From: Microbacterium allomyrinae
Lineage (GTDB): Bacteria > Actinomycetota > Actinomycetes > Actinomycetales > Microbacteriaceae
NCBI RefSeq assembly: GCF_020682705.1
Contig: NZ_JAGTTN010000003.1
Span: 496,001-560,000 of the forward strand
Length of the DNA: 64,000 nt
Reading direction: 5' to 3'
Part shown: one piece after another, positions 42,201-48,830 of the stretch
Position numbering within the stretch: the stretch's first letter is position 1
Layout: every line of letters begins with the position of its first letter
Program-made: the position numbers and the translations under genes
The notes under the pieces: model-generated
The model's input: only the letters and a program-made list of their open reading frames with translations
Told to the model about the DNA's origin: nothing
Databases searched by the model: none

Positions 42201-43288
42201 GTCTGGTGTCGTCGACGGTGCTGACGCTGCTCGTGCTGCCGACGCTGTACAACCTCGTCGAGGGGGCGAAGGAGCGCCGCCAGGCGCGCCGCCGCGGCAA
42301 GGACGGCGACGGAGTCGTCGAGGGCGAGGCTGCTCCCGAGCCCGGCGACGACGATTCGACGACGGATGCCGAGCTCGCGCTCGTGGGAGCACCGGCGGGT
42401 GCCGCGGCCACGGCCGCTGCTGCCGCCGCCGGCTTCGAGACGCGCCGCAGCCGCCGCAGCAACGGCGTGGGCGGAGCGACAGCGCTCGCCGCTGTGGCGG
42501 TGCCGGTCGTCGAGGAAGGACCCGACATCGAGGTCGCCGAAGACGCCCCGGCCGTCGCCGGAGCCGTCACGGCGGTGGCCGAGGAGCCCGCAGCCGACAC
42601 GGAGGCGGGCGCGGAGAACGAGCAGGAGGGCGCCGAATCGCTCACGGGCGACGAGCCTGCGACGGGTGCCGCTGCTGAACTCGCCGAGAGCGAGGGTGAC
42701 GACGCTGAGGCTGAGGCTGGCGATCGGGGCGAGCTTGCGGATGAGGCATCTGCGCCGGAGCCGGAGTTCGCGTCGGACGAGGCCGCGCCGGAGTTCGCGT
42801 CGGACGAGGCCGCACCGGAGTTCGCGTCGGACGAGGCCGCGCCGGACGATGCGGAACAGGCGGCGGAAGCCGAGCCGGAGTCGGACGCCGAGCCGGCGCC
42901 GGACACCGCGACCGATGCCGACGTCGCGGACGAGCACGATGCCTCCGCCACGGAATCCGATGAACGCACTGTTGAGGAATCCGGCGAAGCCGACGGAGCC
43001 GAGGCGGATCGCGAGGACTCCCACGCGGACGAGCCCGCAGCAGACTCGGTCGAAAGCGAGCACGGCACCGAGGAGAACGGCACCGTCGAGACCGGCACCG
43101 AGGAGCACGGCACCGTCGAGAACGGCACCGAGGAGCACGGCACCGTCGAGAACGGCACCGTCGAGACCGGCACCGAGGAGCACGGCACCGTCGAGAACGA
43201 CACCGACGAACACGGCATCCCGCTCGACGACAGCGAACCGCGCGACGGGTCAGCGGACGAGCACGACTCGTCGGACGACCGCTCGTAG
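39221..43288 (+). CDS. RND family efflux permease with long acidic repeat tail
   Basis: This is a 1355-residue inner-membrane permease of the AcrB/HAE-type RND family. The first helix is NRALIALVTIVAAIFGGLALVNL. Large extracellular loops and twelve helices follow, with the key motif SLNILTLGALTIAIGRVVDDSIVVIENI around helix 4 (the proton-relay Asp pair) and ITGVPLGVASLIGVLMLIGIVVTNAIVLVDL late. The conserved permease ends near residue 1018. The remaining 338 residues are a cytosolic low-complexity tail rich in Glu, Ala, Asp and Thr, with tandem repeats EFASDEAAP (three times) and a xGT(V/E)E pentapeptide (about ten times). No membrane fusion protein or outer-membrane partner is encoded, as expected for a single-membrane cell. 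It may export lipids or drugs. Confidence 0.9.
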   Translation: MSNLAILSLKNRALIALVTIVAAIFGGLALVNLKQELIPSIEFPALIVVSTYPGASPEVVNNDVSTPIETAIQGVAGLESSTATSTTNASIVQASFTYGTDLATAEQKMTQAINRIQSQLPEGVQPTVISASIDDFPVIQVAVTGYDDEATIQAQLEGSVIPDLEDVDGVNAAEIVGGVGQRVTITPDPAKLAETGYTQQAIRDALDQNGVLFPGGEITEDGATLTVQTGAKVTSVDEIGSLPLVPSEAEQFGEGLVTIADVAAVAQEADPVTTISRVNGEPALTIAVTKLPSANTVDVSRGVLALLPDMEESLDGAEFTVVFDQAPYIQESIDTLAKEGLLGLVFAVLVIFVFLLSVRSTLVAAISIPTSVLITFIGIQAFGYSLNILTLGALTIAIGRVVDDSIVVIENIKRHYVGDADKKTSILLAVREVASAITASTITTVAVFLPIAFVGDVTGELFRPFALTVTIAMTASLFVALTIVPVLAYWFMRPGKPILDADGVQIDPEDPDAPPSRLQKSYLPILRWTLKHSWVTLGLALLVLAGTVAAAPYMKTNFLGDSGQNTFTMTQDIGPAPSLEAEGEAAAQVEEVLLDIEGIETVQVSIGSSGSALRDAFSGGGSGITYSITTDPGVDQVALREEVQDAVADLDAGEITVAASGGGFGSSDIAIDVTAPDSETLQTATDAVIAAVDGQDGVGQVSSNLSASLPYIAVTVDRDAAAELGLSEVAVGALVSSTMQPQSIGSVEIDDTSLTVYLAASETPASLDELRQMTVPSAAGPIPLEQVATVEESEGPTSITTEGGQRTATVTVTPSTDDLATASASVTLALEDADLPPAAGASLGGVLTQQQDAFSQLGLALLAAILIVYIVMVATFKSLRQPLLLLVSVPFAATGAILLQIITGVPLGVASLIGVLMLIGIVVTNAIVLVDLVNQYRTKGLSAHDATVAGGSRRLRPILMTALATIFALTPMAMGITGQGGFISQPLAIVVIGGLVSSTVLTLLVLPTLYNLVEGAKERRQARRRGKDGDGVVEGEAAPEPGDDDSTTDAELALVGAPAGAAATAAAAAAGFETRRSRRSNGVGGATALAAVAVPVVEEGPDIEVAEDAPAVAGAVTAVAEEPAADTEAGAENEQEGAESLTGDEPATGAAAELAESEGDDAEAEAGDRGELADEASAPEPEFASDEAAPEFASDEAAPEFASDEAAPDDAEQAAEAEPESDAEPAPDTATDADVADEHDASATESDERTVEESGEADGAEADREDSHADEPAADSVESEHGTEENGTVETGTEEHGTVENGTEEHGTVENGTVETGTEEHGTVENDTDEHGIPLDDSEPRDGSADEHDSSDDRS
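42761..42841 (+). repeat. Tandem 27-base repeat in the RND tail
   Basis: Three adjoining copies of a 27-base unit encode PEFASDEAA. The copies are nearly identical at the DNA level (only GCG/GCA differences), which indicates recent expansion or homogenisation. Confidence 0.85.
43063..43212 (+). repeat. Tandem 15-base repeat in the RND tail
   Basis: About ten copies of a 15-base unit encode variants of HGTEE, NGTVE, TGTEE and HGTVE. The units keep the ACGGCACCG core, so the array is prone to length change by slippage or recombination. Confidence 0.85.
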
Positions 43289-43291
43289 CGA

Positions 43292-43329
43292 GGTGCCGCG
43301 ACCCTCGCAATGCGGAGGTCGCGGCATCC
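43292..43329. terminator. Terminator hairpin after the RND gene
   Basis: A stem of about 12 base pairs (43292-43303 against 43317-43328, containing TGCCGCGACC and one G-T wobble) lies just after the RND stop and 10 bases before the convergent gene's stop, so it may serve both. Confidence 0.65.
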
Positions 43330-43338
43330 GCTCGCTCG

Positions 43339-44424
43339 TCAGTTCCGCTGACCGGCGACGCCGAGGAAGCGGATGAAGACCGCGATCCAGCCGAAGATCA
43401 GCGCGAACACGATGATCTCGAACGCCGTGAGCGAGAAGTAGCCGATCGCGGGGATGAACAGCACGACCGACGCGACCATCGCGCCCAGGAACGCCCACGA
43501 CGACACGAAGTAGGTCCGGGGCATCCCGGCGAGGAACTTCGGCCCGCCGATCAGCAGCACCAGGAACATCGCCGCCATGCCGGATGCCGAGAGGTTGTGC
43601 AGCGCGAGATTCACATCGACGGGGAAGACGCCGACGCACGCGAGCATGATCCCCATCACCGCGAAGAGCACTGGGACGATGCGCGGCCCGCGGGGGTTTC
43701 CGAGCACACCCGCCTCGGCGAGGGCCCGCATGTCGTTGGCGATGTAGACGGCGAAGGTCGTCACCAGCAGGCCGGCGGCGATCAGGGTGCCGTTGAACAC
43801 CCAGCTCGACAGGTCTTCCTCGAAGGTGCCGAGGTGGCTGAAGTGGATCGTCCACCATTTCGGATCGGGCGTCGTGACCATCGCCGTCAGTGTGCCGATC
43901 GCGATGAACGCGAGCAGCAGCGACGACATGCGCTGCGTGGTCATCGACGAGACCGAGAGGAACACGATCCAGGTCGTGAGGCCGAGGGTCACCGACATCA
44001 GCACCACGGCCCAGAACGTGACGATCGGCAGTCCGATGAAGCCCATCGCAAGCACCCGGTACAGCGCGTACACCGCGACGAAGGCGAGCGCCGCGTGCAC
44101 GACGACCACAGAGACCGCGTTGACGATGAACTTCCACGGCGGCAACGTGAGACGCCACTCCTGCCCGGGACGATAGCGGGCACGCCAGTACTCGATCGAC
44201 GAGACGACCGCTGCGACCACGGCCGCGCCGCACGCGGCCCACACCGCGAACGAGTCCGCCTCGCCGGCCAGCTGCAGATCCGGCGCGAACAGGCCGACCA
44301 GCAGGCCGTAGATCGCGCCGATCACGCCGGCGATCAGAGCGGAATAGACCGCTTCGGACTCCGCCCGGCGACCGGGCGTCGGGGCTGCGGAATCCGGCAG
44401 CGACGAGGAATTCACGGTGCGCAC
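43339..44424 (-). CDS. DUF998-like multi-helix membrane protein
   Basis: This is a 361-residue membrane protein with about nine hydrophobic helices and no catalytic motif that I recognise. A key conserved stretch is MVTTPDPKWWTIHFSHLGTFEEDLSSWVFNGTLIAAG, which is closely matched in the shorter DUF998-like protein encoded 0.7 kb upstream (VTTTDPNWWHLHFSQLGTF). The Trp-Trp and His-Phe-Ser residues may mark a functional site. It has no signal peptide. GTG 44424 lies six bases after a TAATCT hexamer, which suggests a leaderless message. Its function is unknown. It is convergent with the RND gene. Confidence 0.75.
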   Translation of the reverse strand: MRTVNSSSLPDSAAPTPGRRAESEAVYSALIAGVIGAIYGLLVGLFAPDLQLAGEADSFAVWAACGAAVVAAVVSSIEYWRARYRPGQEWRLTLPPWKFIVNAVSVVVVHAALAFVAVYALYRVLAMGFIGLPIVTFWAVVLMSVTLGLTTWIVFLSVSSMTTQRMSSLLLAFIAIGTLTAMVTTPDPKWWTIHFSHLGTFEEDLSSWVFNGTLIAAGLLVTTFAVYIANDMRALAEAGVLGNPRGPRIVPVLFAVMGIMLACVGVFPVDVNLALHNLSASGMAAMFLVLLIGGPKFLAGMPRTYFVSSWAFLGAMVASVVLFIPAIGYFSLTAFEIIVFALIFGWIAVFIRFLGVAGQRN

Positions 44425-44511
44425 AACGTCAGATTACGACTGCGACCCAGCGCCACGGGTGATCGGCGCGTCAAGATTCGGTGACGGATGCCGTACCGCC
44501 GCCGATCCGGC

Positions 44512-45141
44512 TCAGGTGCCGCGCTGCAACCAGGGCCGCAGCATCCGGGTCACCCACGGAAGGACGGCATACGTCATCACCGGTGTCAACAGCACCGTCG
44601 CCAGCAGCACGCGCGCGATCAGCGGCCACTCGCCGAAGCCGGGGACGAACCCGAGAAGCCACGATGCGAGGAGGTTCGTGGGGAAGAAGCCGAGCCAGAT
44701 CGTGACCGCCTGCTTCCATCGGGGCGGCGCGAGCGGGATGGGCTGGTGGACGGGGCCGGTCCGCGGGGCGGACGCATCGCCGGAGTGTCGTGGCTCGACA
44801 TGGGACGCGAGCGGTGCATCGAACCAGCCCTCGATGCCGGTCCGACGTTCGCTTCGCACCTCGCGAGCGAAGGCGCGCCCTGAATCCAGCCACCATTCGC
44901 GCTGCGGTGACTGCTCCCAATCCTCGAGCGTCGGGATGTCGCCGAAGCGGTAGAGCATGTACCAGAGGTCGCTCCCTTCGCCGGCGCGGACCCAGCCCGA
45001 GCCGAGGAAGCCCGGAAAGCCGGACGCGAGGTCGGTGCCCGCCTGCATCCAACTCGTGGCCTCAGCGGTACGGGATGGGTCGACGCGTCGTTCGATCGCG
45101 ACGGTGACGGGACGGGCCGCGGGTTCTGCCATGACATCCAT
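44512..45141 (-). CDS. Antibiotic biosynthesis monooxygenase domain protein with membrane tail
   Basis: This is a 209-residue protein. Residues about 8-100 form an ABM dimeric alpha/beta-barrel domain (PVTVAIERRVDPSRTAEATSWMQAGTDLASGFPGFLGSGWVRAG, then YRFGDIPTLEDWEQSPQREWWL). The C-terminal part carries two membrane helices (AVTIWLGFFPTNLLASWLLGFV and IARVLLATVLLTPVMTYAVLPWV). ATG 45141 and ATG 45132 are both possible. Proteins of this type are common in actinobacteria; the ABM domain may act on a quinone or lipid near the membrane, but no activity is established. The upstream DUF998-like frame runs into this gene without a stop, which is unusual. Confidence 0.8.
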   Translation of the reverse strand: MDVMAEPAARPVTVAIERRVDPSRTAEATSWMQAGTDLASGFPGFLGSGWVRAGEGSDLWYMLYRFGDIPTLEDWEQSPQREWWLDSGRAFAREVRSERRTGIEGWFDAPLASHVEPRHSGDASAPRTGPVHQPIPLAPPRWKQAVTIWLGFFPTNLLASWLLGFVPGFGEWPLIARVLLATVLLTPVMTYAVLPWVTRMLRPWLQRGT

Positions 45142-45899
45142 TCTCGGTCGCCGTCGGCGTGCGTCGCCGTGTCTCTCGTCGGAATCCGAACGTCGACCGG
45201 CCGCCGCGTGGCGAGGGCGCGGGGCAGGGCCGTCAGCCAGATGCCCATCGAGACGAAGGCCACGAACTCGAAGAGGGCGAGCGTGATGAGCCCCGAGGCC
45301 AGCACGACCATTCCTGTGGCGAGCAGGGCGACGCACAGCGCAGTAGCCCGCCGGAACCGGCGCGTGCGGCCGGGGATGGTGAGAGCGATCACCACCACCG
45401 CGAGGAACGACAGGCCGAGCCCGGTCGCCGCGATGTCGTGCAGTTCGACGCTCACCGAGAGGGGAATGAGGCCGATCACGGTCAGGTGGGTCCCGGCAGA
45501 CGCGACCGCGGTGCGGAACGCGCGAGAGGTGCGCCGCCCTGTCCCCGCGGGCAGTGCGAGGCCCACGAAGACGCCATACACGGCAAGGAAGAAGCCGGCG
45601 AAGAGCATCGTCGAATTGAAGACCCTGCTCGAGGCATCTCCGAAGGTTCCCAGCTGCGAGAAGTGGAGATGCCACCAGTTCGGGTCGGTCGTCGTCACAA
45701 TCGAGACCAGCACCCCGATCGGCAGAGACACGACCGCGATCCGGTTGATACGGTGCACGGAGGCGGCGCGGTCGATGAAGACCGCGACGGCGACGGGCGC
45801 GGGCGCGACGATTTCCCAGGCCGGCGCGCGACCTCGCGTTGCCGCAACATCGGTTGCGACGGGTGCGTCGGAGAGGGTCGTGGGAGGCATGCGACTCAC
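45141..45899 (-). CDS. DUF998-like membrane protein (3' end unclear)
   Basis: This is a membrane protein of about 250 residues with six or so helices. It has the shared VTTTDPNWWHLHFSQLGTF stretch of DUF998-like proteins, and later LTVIGLIPLSVSVELHDIAATGLGLSFLAVVVIAL. The likely start is GTG 45899, seven bases after TATAGA; ATG 45890 is an alternative. The coding character fades near THADGDRE, but the same frame has no stop until 44619, inside the ABM gene, where it becomes a shadow-like Arg/Ser/Pro stretch. A lost stop, a frameshift or a sequence error could explain this. I give only the credible part. Function is unknown. Confidence 0.6.
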
Positions 45900-46282
45900 G
45901 ATCGGTTCTATACGTGGCGAGCCACCGGAGTCGGGCCGTCCCCCAAGTCGGGCCCCACGCCGGGACCCGCCGTTCGACAACAAATCCCCAGTTCAGCGGC
46001 GAGCCGCTCAGTGACACAGTAACCCGCCATCAGGCCACTACGCTCCCCGGATGTCGTTCCGGGGCCGTGGGAGCGGTTTCGTGCGCCATTCTGGAGAGGG
46101 TTGCGAGGCCGTCCGACGCGCTCAGCGGGCGTGCAGGCGGACCAGGTAGGCTGGTGCGGTCGGCTCTGGACACCGCGCGTCGCGCGGATGGGTTTGTGAA
46201 GTCCAAGGGGCCGATGGTCTAGGCGCATCCGTCTTGACGACCATCACATCGAATGGCCCCCGGCCGACGAACAGTCCGGGTT
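45900..46282. other. Intergenic region without a recognisable gene
   Basis: No convincing coding frame, RNA gene or repeat is seen between the DUF998-like start and the helicase leader. Short open frames here look random in composition. A weak GATGGTC/GACCATC hairpin lies at about 46213-46244. The helicase promoter must be in this stretch but could not be placed. Confidence 0.5.
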
Positions 46283-46327
46283 ACTCCCACCGCACGCAGC
46301 GGTGTCGCACGCGTGCGACCGGGGAGT
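46283..46327 (+). promoter_or_regulatory. Three-way-junction-like leader structure of the helicase gene
   Basis: Closing stem ACTCCC (46283-46288) pairs with GGGAGT (46322-46327). It encloses two adjoining hairpins: ACCGC-ACGCA-GCGGT (46289-46303) and GTCGCA-CGCG-TGCGAC (46304-46319). The structure ends 35 bases before the helicase start codon, in the expected 5' leader, so it may regulate translation or RNA stability. Confidence 0.55.
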
Positions 46328-46362
46328 GCTGTTTCGCGAGAACAACCCAGAAGGACACCCCC

Positions 46363-48720
46363 ATGCCCAAGAACAAGAAGCCCGCCGGCGGCCGTCCGGC
46401 GAAGAACTTCGAGCCGCGCTACGGAGCGAAGACGAGCTACCAGGACCGCAAGCGCCGTCCGGGTGAGTCATCGACCGGCCAGGTCGGCAGCCGCAGCGCC
46501 GGTCACCGGGGCCATCGCCCCGGCGAGACGACGGATGCCGCGCCGAAGCGCCGCTGGAACGCGCAGGAGCGCGCGGGTCGCGATGAGGCCCGCGGCATCC
46601 GTACGCATTCCCGCGACGAGCGTCCGGCTCGCTCGTTCGATGATCGTCCGCGTCGCGACGACCGCCCCGCGCGCTCGTACGATGACCGCCCCGCGCGTTC
46701 GTACGATGACCGTCCGGCGCGTTCTTATGGCGACCGCCCCGCTCGTTCGAACGATGACCGTTCGGCGCGTTCGTACGGCGACCGCCCCGCGCGTTCGTAC
46801 GATGACCGTCCCGCCCGCTCGAACGGCGATCGTCCGGCGCGTTCGTTCGATGGCCCTCGTCGCGATGACCGTTCGGCGCGTTCCTATGGCGACCGCCCCG
46901 CGCGCTCGTACGATGACCGTCCCGCCCGCTCGAACGGCGATCGTCCGGCGCGTTCGTTCGATGGCCCTCGTCGCGATGACCGCCCCCGCGGCGCGCACCT
47001 CGATCGAGTCGATCGCAACGACCGACGCTCGTTCGGCGACGCCCGTCCCTCGTTCCGCCCCGACGACCGTCCGCGTCGCGATGACCGTCCGGCGCGTTCG
47101 CAGGGCGACCGCCCGGCGCGTTCGTACGAGGACCGTCCGCGTCGCGATGACCGTCCGGCTCGTCCGCAGGGCGACCGTCCGGCTCGTTCCTACTCCGACC
47201 GCCCGGCGCGTTCGTACGAGGACCGTCCGCGTCGCGATGACCGTCCGGCCCGTTCGTACGACGACCGTCCGGCGCGTTCGCAGGGCGACCGTCCGGCGCG
47301 TTCGTCCGCTGACCGTCCGGCCCGTTCGTACGAGGACCGTCCCCGCCGCGAAGGCACCGCGAACCGTTCCGACTCGGCCCACGCGCCCGGAGGCTCCGCG
47401 CAGCGCGCCAGCGACGCGTGGACCAGGCACCGGGAGAATGCCCCCGTTCGCACCGCGGCGCACGAGGCCCACGTGGACGTCGTCCACGATCGCCTGCAGG
47501 CGGAGGCGGTCCAAGCCGAGGCCGTCGCGGAGACGTCCTTCGCCGACCTGGGCTTCGGAGAGAACATCGTCCGCGCTCTGGTCGACCTCGGTGCCTCCGC
47601 ACCCTTCCCGATCCAGGCGGCGACCATCCCGCCGATCCTCGAGGGCAAGGACGTGCTCGCCCGCGGCCGCACCGGCTCCGGCAAGACGATCGCGTTCGGC
47701 GCCCCTCTGGTCGAGAGCGTGCTGCGCTCGCAGGCAGGCCAGCGCCGTGAGTTCGGCCGTTCGCCCAAGGCGCTGATCATGGCTCCGACGCGCGAGCTCG
47801 CGCTGCAGATCGATCGCACGATCCAGCCGATCGCCCGCAGTGTCGGCCTGTTCACCACCCAGATCTACGGCGGAGTGCCCCAGGGCCGCCAGGTCGGCGC
47901 GCTCAGGAAGGGCGTCGACATCATCATCGGCACCCCCGGTCGCATCGAGGACCTGGTCAACCAAGGCAAGCTCGACCTCTCCGACATCCGCATCGCCGTC
48001 CTCGACGAGGGCGACCACATGTGCGAGCTCGGCTTCCTCGAGCCGGTGCAGCGGATCCTCCGTCACACCGCGGAAGGCAGCCAGAAGCTGCTGTTCTCCG
48101 CGACCCTCGACCGCGAGGTCGCGGCACTGGTCGACGAGTTCCTCGTCGAGCCGGCTGTCTACGAGGTCGCCGGTGAAGATCAGGACTCCGGAACCATCGA
48201 GCACCGCGTGCTCGTGATCGAGCACCGCGACAAGGCCGAGATCCTCGACTCGCTCGTCGACCGCGAGGGCAAGACGCTCGTCTTCGCTCGCACCCGTGCG
48301 TACGCCGAGATGCTGGCCGAGCAGTTCGACGACCGCGGCATCCACGCGGTCGCCCTCCATGGCGACCTGAACCAGGCCAAGCGCACGCGCAACCTGGAGA
48401 AGCTCACGTCGGGTCGAGTGCAGGTCCTGGTCGCGACGGATGTCGCCGCCCGAGGCATCCACGTCGATGACATCGATCTGGTGATCCAGGCCGACGCGCC
48501 CGACGAGTACAAGACGTACCTGCACCGTTCGGGCCGTACCGGCCGGGCCGGCCGCTCGGGCACCGTGGTGACGCTCATCACGCGTCAGCGCAAGCGTCGC
48601 ATGACCGAGCTGCTCGATCGCGCCGAGATCCACGCGCCCTTCGAAGACGTCGCCGTCGGCGACGACGTGATCGAGGAGCTCGCCGGCCGTGTGCCGACCA
48701 ACTCGGAGATCACCGCCTGA
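46363..48720 (+). CDS. DEAD-box RNA helicase with disordered Arg-rich N-terminus
   Basis: This is a 785-residue ATP-dependent RNA helicase. Residues about 85-345 are a low-complexity array of DDRPARSY-like repeats with many Arg, Asp and Ser residues, probably an RNA-binding disordered region. The core follows: Q motif in FADLGFGENIVRALVDLGASAPFPIQ, Walker A GRTGSGKT (Lys441), PTRELA, TPGR, SAT, ATDVAARGI and HRSGRTGRAG. Motif II reads DEGD (residues 548-551) instead of the usual DEAD. ATG 46363 has an AGAAGGA ribosome site. Such helicases act in cold growth, ribosome assembly and RNA decay. A structured leader just upstream suggests feedback control. Confidence 0.93.
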   Translation: MPKNKKPAGGRPAKNFEPRYGAKTSYQDRKRRPGESSTGQVGSRSAGHRGHRPGETTDAAPKRRWNAQERAGRDEARGIRTHSRDERPARSFDDRPRRDDRPARSYDDRPARSYDDRPARSYGDRPARSNDDRSARSYGDRPARSYDDRPARSNGDRPARSFDGPRRDDRSARSYGDRPARSYDDRPARSNGDRPARSFDGPRRDDRPRGAHLDRVDRNDRRSFGDARPSFRPDDRPRRDDRPARSQGDRPARSYEDRPRRDDRPARPQGDRPARSYSDRPARSYEDRPRRDDRPARSYDDRPARSQGDRPARSSADRPARSYEDRPRREGTANRSDSAHAPGGSAQRASDAWTRHRENAPVRTAAHEAHVDVVHDRLQAEAVQAEAVAETSFADLGFGENIVRALVDLGASAPFPIQAATIPPILEGKDVLARGRTGSGKTIAFGAPLVESVLRSQAGQRREFGRSPKALIMAPTRELALQIDRTIQPIARSVGLFTTQIYGGVPQGRQVGALRKGVDIIIGTPGRIEDLVNQGKLDLSDIRIAVLDEGDHMCELGFLEPVQRILRHTAEGSQKLLFSATLDREVAALVDEFLVEPAVYEVAGEDQDSGTIEHRVLVIEHRDKAEILDSLVDREGKTLVFARTRAYAEMLAEQFDDRGIHAVALHGDLNQAKRTRNLEKLTSGRVQVLVATDVAARGIHVDDIDLVIQADAPDEYKTYLHRSGRTGRAGRSGTVVTLITRQRKRRMTELLDRAEIHAPFEDVAVGDDVIEELAGRVPTNSEITA

Positions 48721-48724
48721 TCGC

Positions 48725-48753
48725 CGCGAACAGCGAACAGCGAACAGCGAACA
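48725..48753. repeat. Tandem GCGAACA repeat
   Basis: Four copies of the 7-base unit GCGAACA lie directly after the helicase stop codon, followed by the terminator. They have no evident function and may arise by slippage. Confidence 0.8.
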
Positions 48754-48758
48754 GTGCC

Positions 48759-48784
48759 GCGCCGGCCCTTTCGAGGGTCGGCGC
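48759..48784 (+). terminator. Helicase terminator with TTCG tetraloop
   Basis: An 11-base-pair stem GCGCCGGCCCT (48759-48769) against 48774-48784 with one G-T wobble closes on the stable tetraloop TTCG. It lies 39 bases after the helicase stop. Confidence 0.78.
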
Positions 48785-48830
48785 GTCTCGCGTCCGGGCA
48801 GTGATCCTCGCGCCGTGACGTGCCGAACGA

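Noticed and set aside
39011..43213. 1400-residue open frame on the minus strand opposite the RND gene
   Set aside because: It is Arg/Asp/His-rich without any domain and mirrors the codon structure of the RND permease, so it is a GC-bias shadow.
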